From NCBI GenBank assembly GCA_018524345.1, contig JADQAZ010000001.1, positions 682,001 through 746,000 of the forward strand: a DNA stretch of 64,000 bases, read 5' to 3'. Source of the stretch: Harenicola maris (GTDB lineage: Bacteria; Pseudomonadota; Alphaproteobacteria; Rhodobacterales; Rhodobacteraceae). Below are positions 62,612 through 64,000 of the stretch, in pieces (the stretch's first letter is position 1; each line of letters begins with the position of its first letter). The position numbers were made by a program, and so were the translations under genes. Under the pieces are notes generated by a model. It saw nothing but the letters and a program-made list of their open reading frames with translations. It had not been told where the DNA came from and did no database searches.

Positions 62612-63526
62612 CTATACCGAATCCAGTGTTTCGACGCCCTTTTTGCGGCGTCGATCGTCCTGAATCTCTTTGGTTACGAAATCGCGGAAGGCGGCGATTC
62701 GTTGCGATTGGCGCAGTTCCTCGGGGTAGGCGAGGAAAACCGGGACCTCGGTGCTTTCGACCTCTGGCAAGACGCGGACGAGGTTTGGATTGTCCTCTGA
62801 CACGTAGTTGGGCAGCACGCCGATGCCCAGATCGTTGAGCACGCCCTGCAGCACGCCGAAGTAGTTGTTCACCGTCAGGCGGGAGAACATGGTGTTGTTC
62901 AGCAGGCGGGCGATGAGGGTCGCGCCCGCGTGGACCTGAAAGGCGGCGGGGGACTGGCAGATCAGGCGGTGTTCGCTCATGTCCTCGATCGTGGCGGGGC
63001 TGCCGTGTTTGGCGATGTAATCATGGGTTGCATAGAGACGCATGCGCACGGACATCAGGCGGCGGCGGATCAGGTCGGCCTGCGAGGGTTCCTTCATGCG
63101 GATGGCCACGTCGGCCTCGCGCATGGGCAGGTCGAGGACGCGTTCCTCGAGCATCAGGTCGATCTTGAGATCAGGGAAGGCCTCGTAGAGGCGGGGCAGG
63201 CGCGGGGCGAGCCAGAGGGTGCCGAAGCCGGTGGTGGTTGTGACGCGCAGCTCGCCAAAGACCTCCTCCGCGCTGTCCTTGATGCGGGCGGCGGCGGTGT
63301 CGAGGCGTTTGATCATGGCCGAGGTGGCGTCAAACAGCAGCTCGCCCTGTTCGGTCAGAATCAGGCCGCGGGCGTGGCGGTGGAACAGGGTGGCGTCGAG
63401 GGATTCCTCAAGCGCGCGAATCTGCCGCGAGACGGCGGATTGGCTCAGGTGCAGGGTATCACCCGCATGGGTGAGACTGCCGGCATCTGCCACGGCGTGA
63501 AAAATTCTGAGCTTGTCCCAGTCCAT
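62612..63526 (-). CDS. LysR family transcriptional regulator divergent from the indolepyruvate oxidoreductase gene
   Basis: 304 residues. N-terminal winged HTH: WDKLRIFHAVADAGSLTHAG, LHLSQSAVSRQIRALEESLD and RGLILTEQGELLFDATSAMI. The effector-binding domain follows (ELRVTTTTGFGTLWLAPRLP, VADIAIRM-like EADVAIRMKEPSQADL). Its start is 152 bases from the oxidoreductase gene on the other strand, and the gap holds a promoter with a GGTCA/TGACC inverted repeat, a probable target. It may respond to an arylpyruvate or aromatic amino acid (inference). Confidence 0.88.
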   Translation of the reverse strand: MDWDKLRIFHAVADAGSLTHAGDTLHLSQSAVSRQIRALEESLDATLFHRHARGLILTEQGELLFDATSAMIKRLDTAAARIKDSAEEVFGELRVTTTTGFGTLWLAPRLPRLYEAFPDLKIDLMLEERVLDLPMREADVAIRMKEPSQADLIRRRLMSVRMRLYATHDYIAKHGSPATIEDMSEHRLICQSPAAFQVHAGATLIARLLNNTMFSRLTVNNYFGVLQGVLNDLGIGVLPNYVSEDNPNLVRVLPEVESTEVPVFLAYPEELRQSQRIAAFRDFVTKEIQDDRRRKKGVETLDSV

Positions 63527-63610
63527 TTGCGCACTTTTCTGTCGTTTGGTTGGCCTTCAGCGACATGTATACGGGTTGTGTTACGGATTAAAGAATTTTT
63601 GGGTTTTTCC

Positions 63611-63639
63611 TTGGTAGGTCAGAAAGTTTGACCTATAAT
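63611..63639 (+). promoter_or_regulatory. Promoter with operator-like repeat upstream of the indolepyruvate oxidoreductase gene
   Basis: TTGGTA (63611-63616), a 17-base spacer and TATAAT (63634-63639) form a promoter 39 bases before ATG 63679. The spacer is exactly an inverted repeat, GGTCA (63617-63621) and TGACC (63629-63633), which also contains a T-N11-A pair, as LysR sites do. Confidence 0.55.
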
Positions 63640-63678
63640 TCAGGCAGGGAATGGCCCGATGGGGCCAAAGGAGGCACC

Positions 63679-64000
63679 ATGCGACAAGATGTTCGACTTT
63701 CGGATCGGCTCGATCTGACAAAATCACCTGTTTTATTGAATGGAACGCAGGCTTTGGTGCGTTTGGTTCTGATGCAGAAGGCGCGCGATGCGGCGGCTGG
63801 ATTGAACACGGCGGGCTATGTTTCGGGCTATCGGGGATCGCCTTTGGGGGCGGTGGACCTGAATATGGCCAAGGCGGAAAAGCTCCTCCGCGCCTCTGAT
63901 GTGAGTTTTCAGCCGGGGATGAACGAGGATCTGGCGGCGACGGCCCTGTGGGGCACGCAGCAGGCGGAGCTGCGCGGCGAGGGGAAATACGACGGGGTTT
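63679..64000 (+). CDS. Indolepyruvate ferredoxin oxidoreductase family protein (5' end only)
   Basis: Only the first 107 codons are in the window. ATG 63679 is preceded by AAAGGAGG. The protein starts MRQDVRLSDRLDLTKSPVLL, then NGTQALVRLVLMQKARDAAA, GYVSGYRGSPLGAVDLNMAK and QPGMNEDLAATALWGTQQAE. This is the ThDP-domain N-terminus of the fused alphaproteobacterial IorAB-type enzyme, which decarboxylates aryl pyruvates to aryl-acetyl-CoA with ferredoxin; about 1000 further residues would be expected. Its LysR regulator is divergent upstream. Confidence 0.87.
   Translation, partial: MRQDVRLSDRLDLTKSPVLLNGTQALVRLVLMQKARDAAAGLNTAGYVSGYRGSPLGAVDLNMAKAEKLLRASDVSFQPGMNEDLAATALWGTQQAELRGEGKYDGV

Noticed and set aside
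1-64000. Prophage, insertion sequence, integron, or defence island
   Set aside because: No transposase, integrase, restriction or toxin-antitoxin gene was recognised, and gene content is that of core metabolism.

Overview
The window looks like chromosomal DNA of a Rhodobacterales alphaproteobacterium (roseobacter/Rhodobacter type). The evidence is high GC, a C4-pathway 5-aminolevulinate synthase (HemA), an FrcB-like fructose-binding protein beside a ROK regulator, a speF-type structured leader ahead of a type III PLP ornithine decarboxylase, a stand-alone small PurL, tandem DUF1127 genes, a valine/isobutyrate catabolic cluster with mmsA, and palindromes resembling the CceR operator at two gap genes. 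I see no rRNA, tRNA, CRISPR array, insertion sequence, prophage or plasmid function. Most of the window is core genome. The unusual material is mainly intergenic (hairpin arrays, dispersed GC-rich repeats, operators, one structured leader) plus a few odd proteins.

Layout. 1-2150: 5' part of an frcB-like sugar ABC transporter gene, divergent from a ROK regulator. 2.3-8.2 kb: M20 peptidase, hemA, a RodZ-like HTH membrane protein with a duplicated C-terminal domain, ispG. 8.4-12.4 kb: two DUF1127 genes, a translationally coupled M48 protease/DsbA-like pair, and a divergent aminotransferase. 12.5-18.4 kb: cell-wall and translation genes (N-acetylmuramoyl-L-alanine amidase, PBP1A, prfB) and a methyltransferase. 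18.5-22.9 kb: amidase, then bactofilin and M23 endopeptidase overlapping in one operon. 22.1-30.1 kb: DUF455 and Bcp peroxiredoxin (overlapping), a 1170-residue AsmA/YhdP-like protein followed by queA, an MFS transporter and DUF924. 30.1-36.3 kb: lpdA, MFS transporter, serine hydrolase, and a secreted VWA protein with five tandem repeats. 36.4-41.5 kb: uvrA, a small HNH-like protein, and the speF leader with ornithine decarboxylase. 41.5-47.3 kb: valine degradation genes (mmsB, 3-hydroxyisobutyryl-CoA hydrolase type, acyl-CoA dehydrogenase, mmsA) with a divergent LysR regulator. 47.3-50.2 kb: CBS protein, coaD, GT61 glycosyltransferase. 50.3-56.3 kb: central carbon block (gap, a 47-residue membrane protein, second gap, DoxX, tkt) and zapA. 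56.5-58.6 kb: hybrid histidine kinase with a periplasmic solute-binding sensor. 58.6-62.3 kb: hairpin array, then purL, a Cys-cluster protein, BolA and monothiol glutaredoxin, all on the minus strand. 62.6-64 kb: LysR regulator divergent from the start of an indolepyruvate ferredoxin oxidoreductase gene.

Functional links. The two gap genes, tkt and the CceR-like sites form a carbon-flux module in which the second GAPDH has lost the Asp that normally selects NAD. BolA and the CGFS glutaredoxin are the usual iron-sulfur/iron-signalling partners and share a strand and probably a transcript with purL. Bactofilin and M23 peptidase are probably a morphogenetic pair. The mms cluster supplies the isobutyryl-CoA to propionyl-CoA route. 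The most distinctive items are the run of roughly eight short hairpins at 58608-58798, the speF leader that buries the ornithine decarboxylase ribosome-binding site, the CTG start inferred for the gene after purL, and the VWA protein with five near-90-residue repeats.
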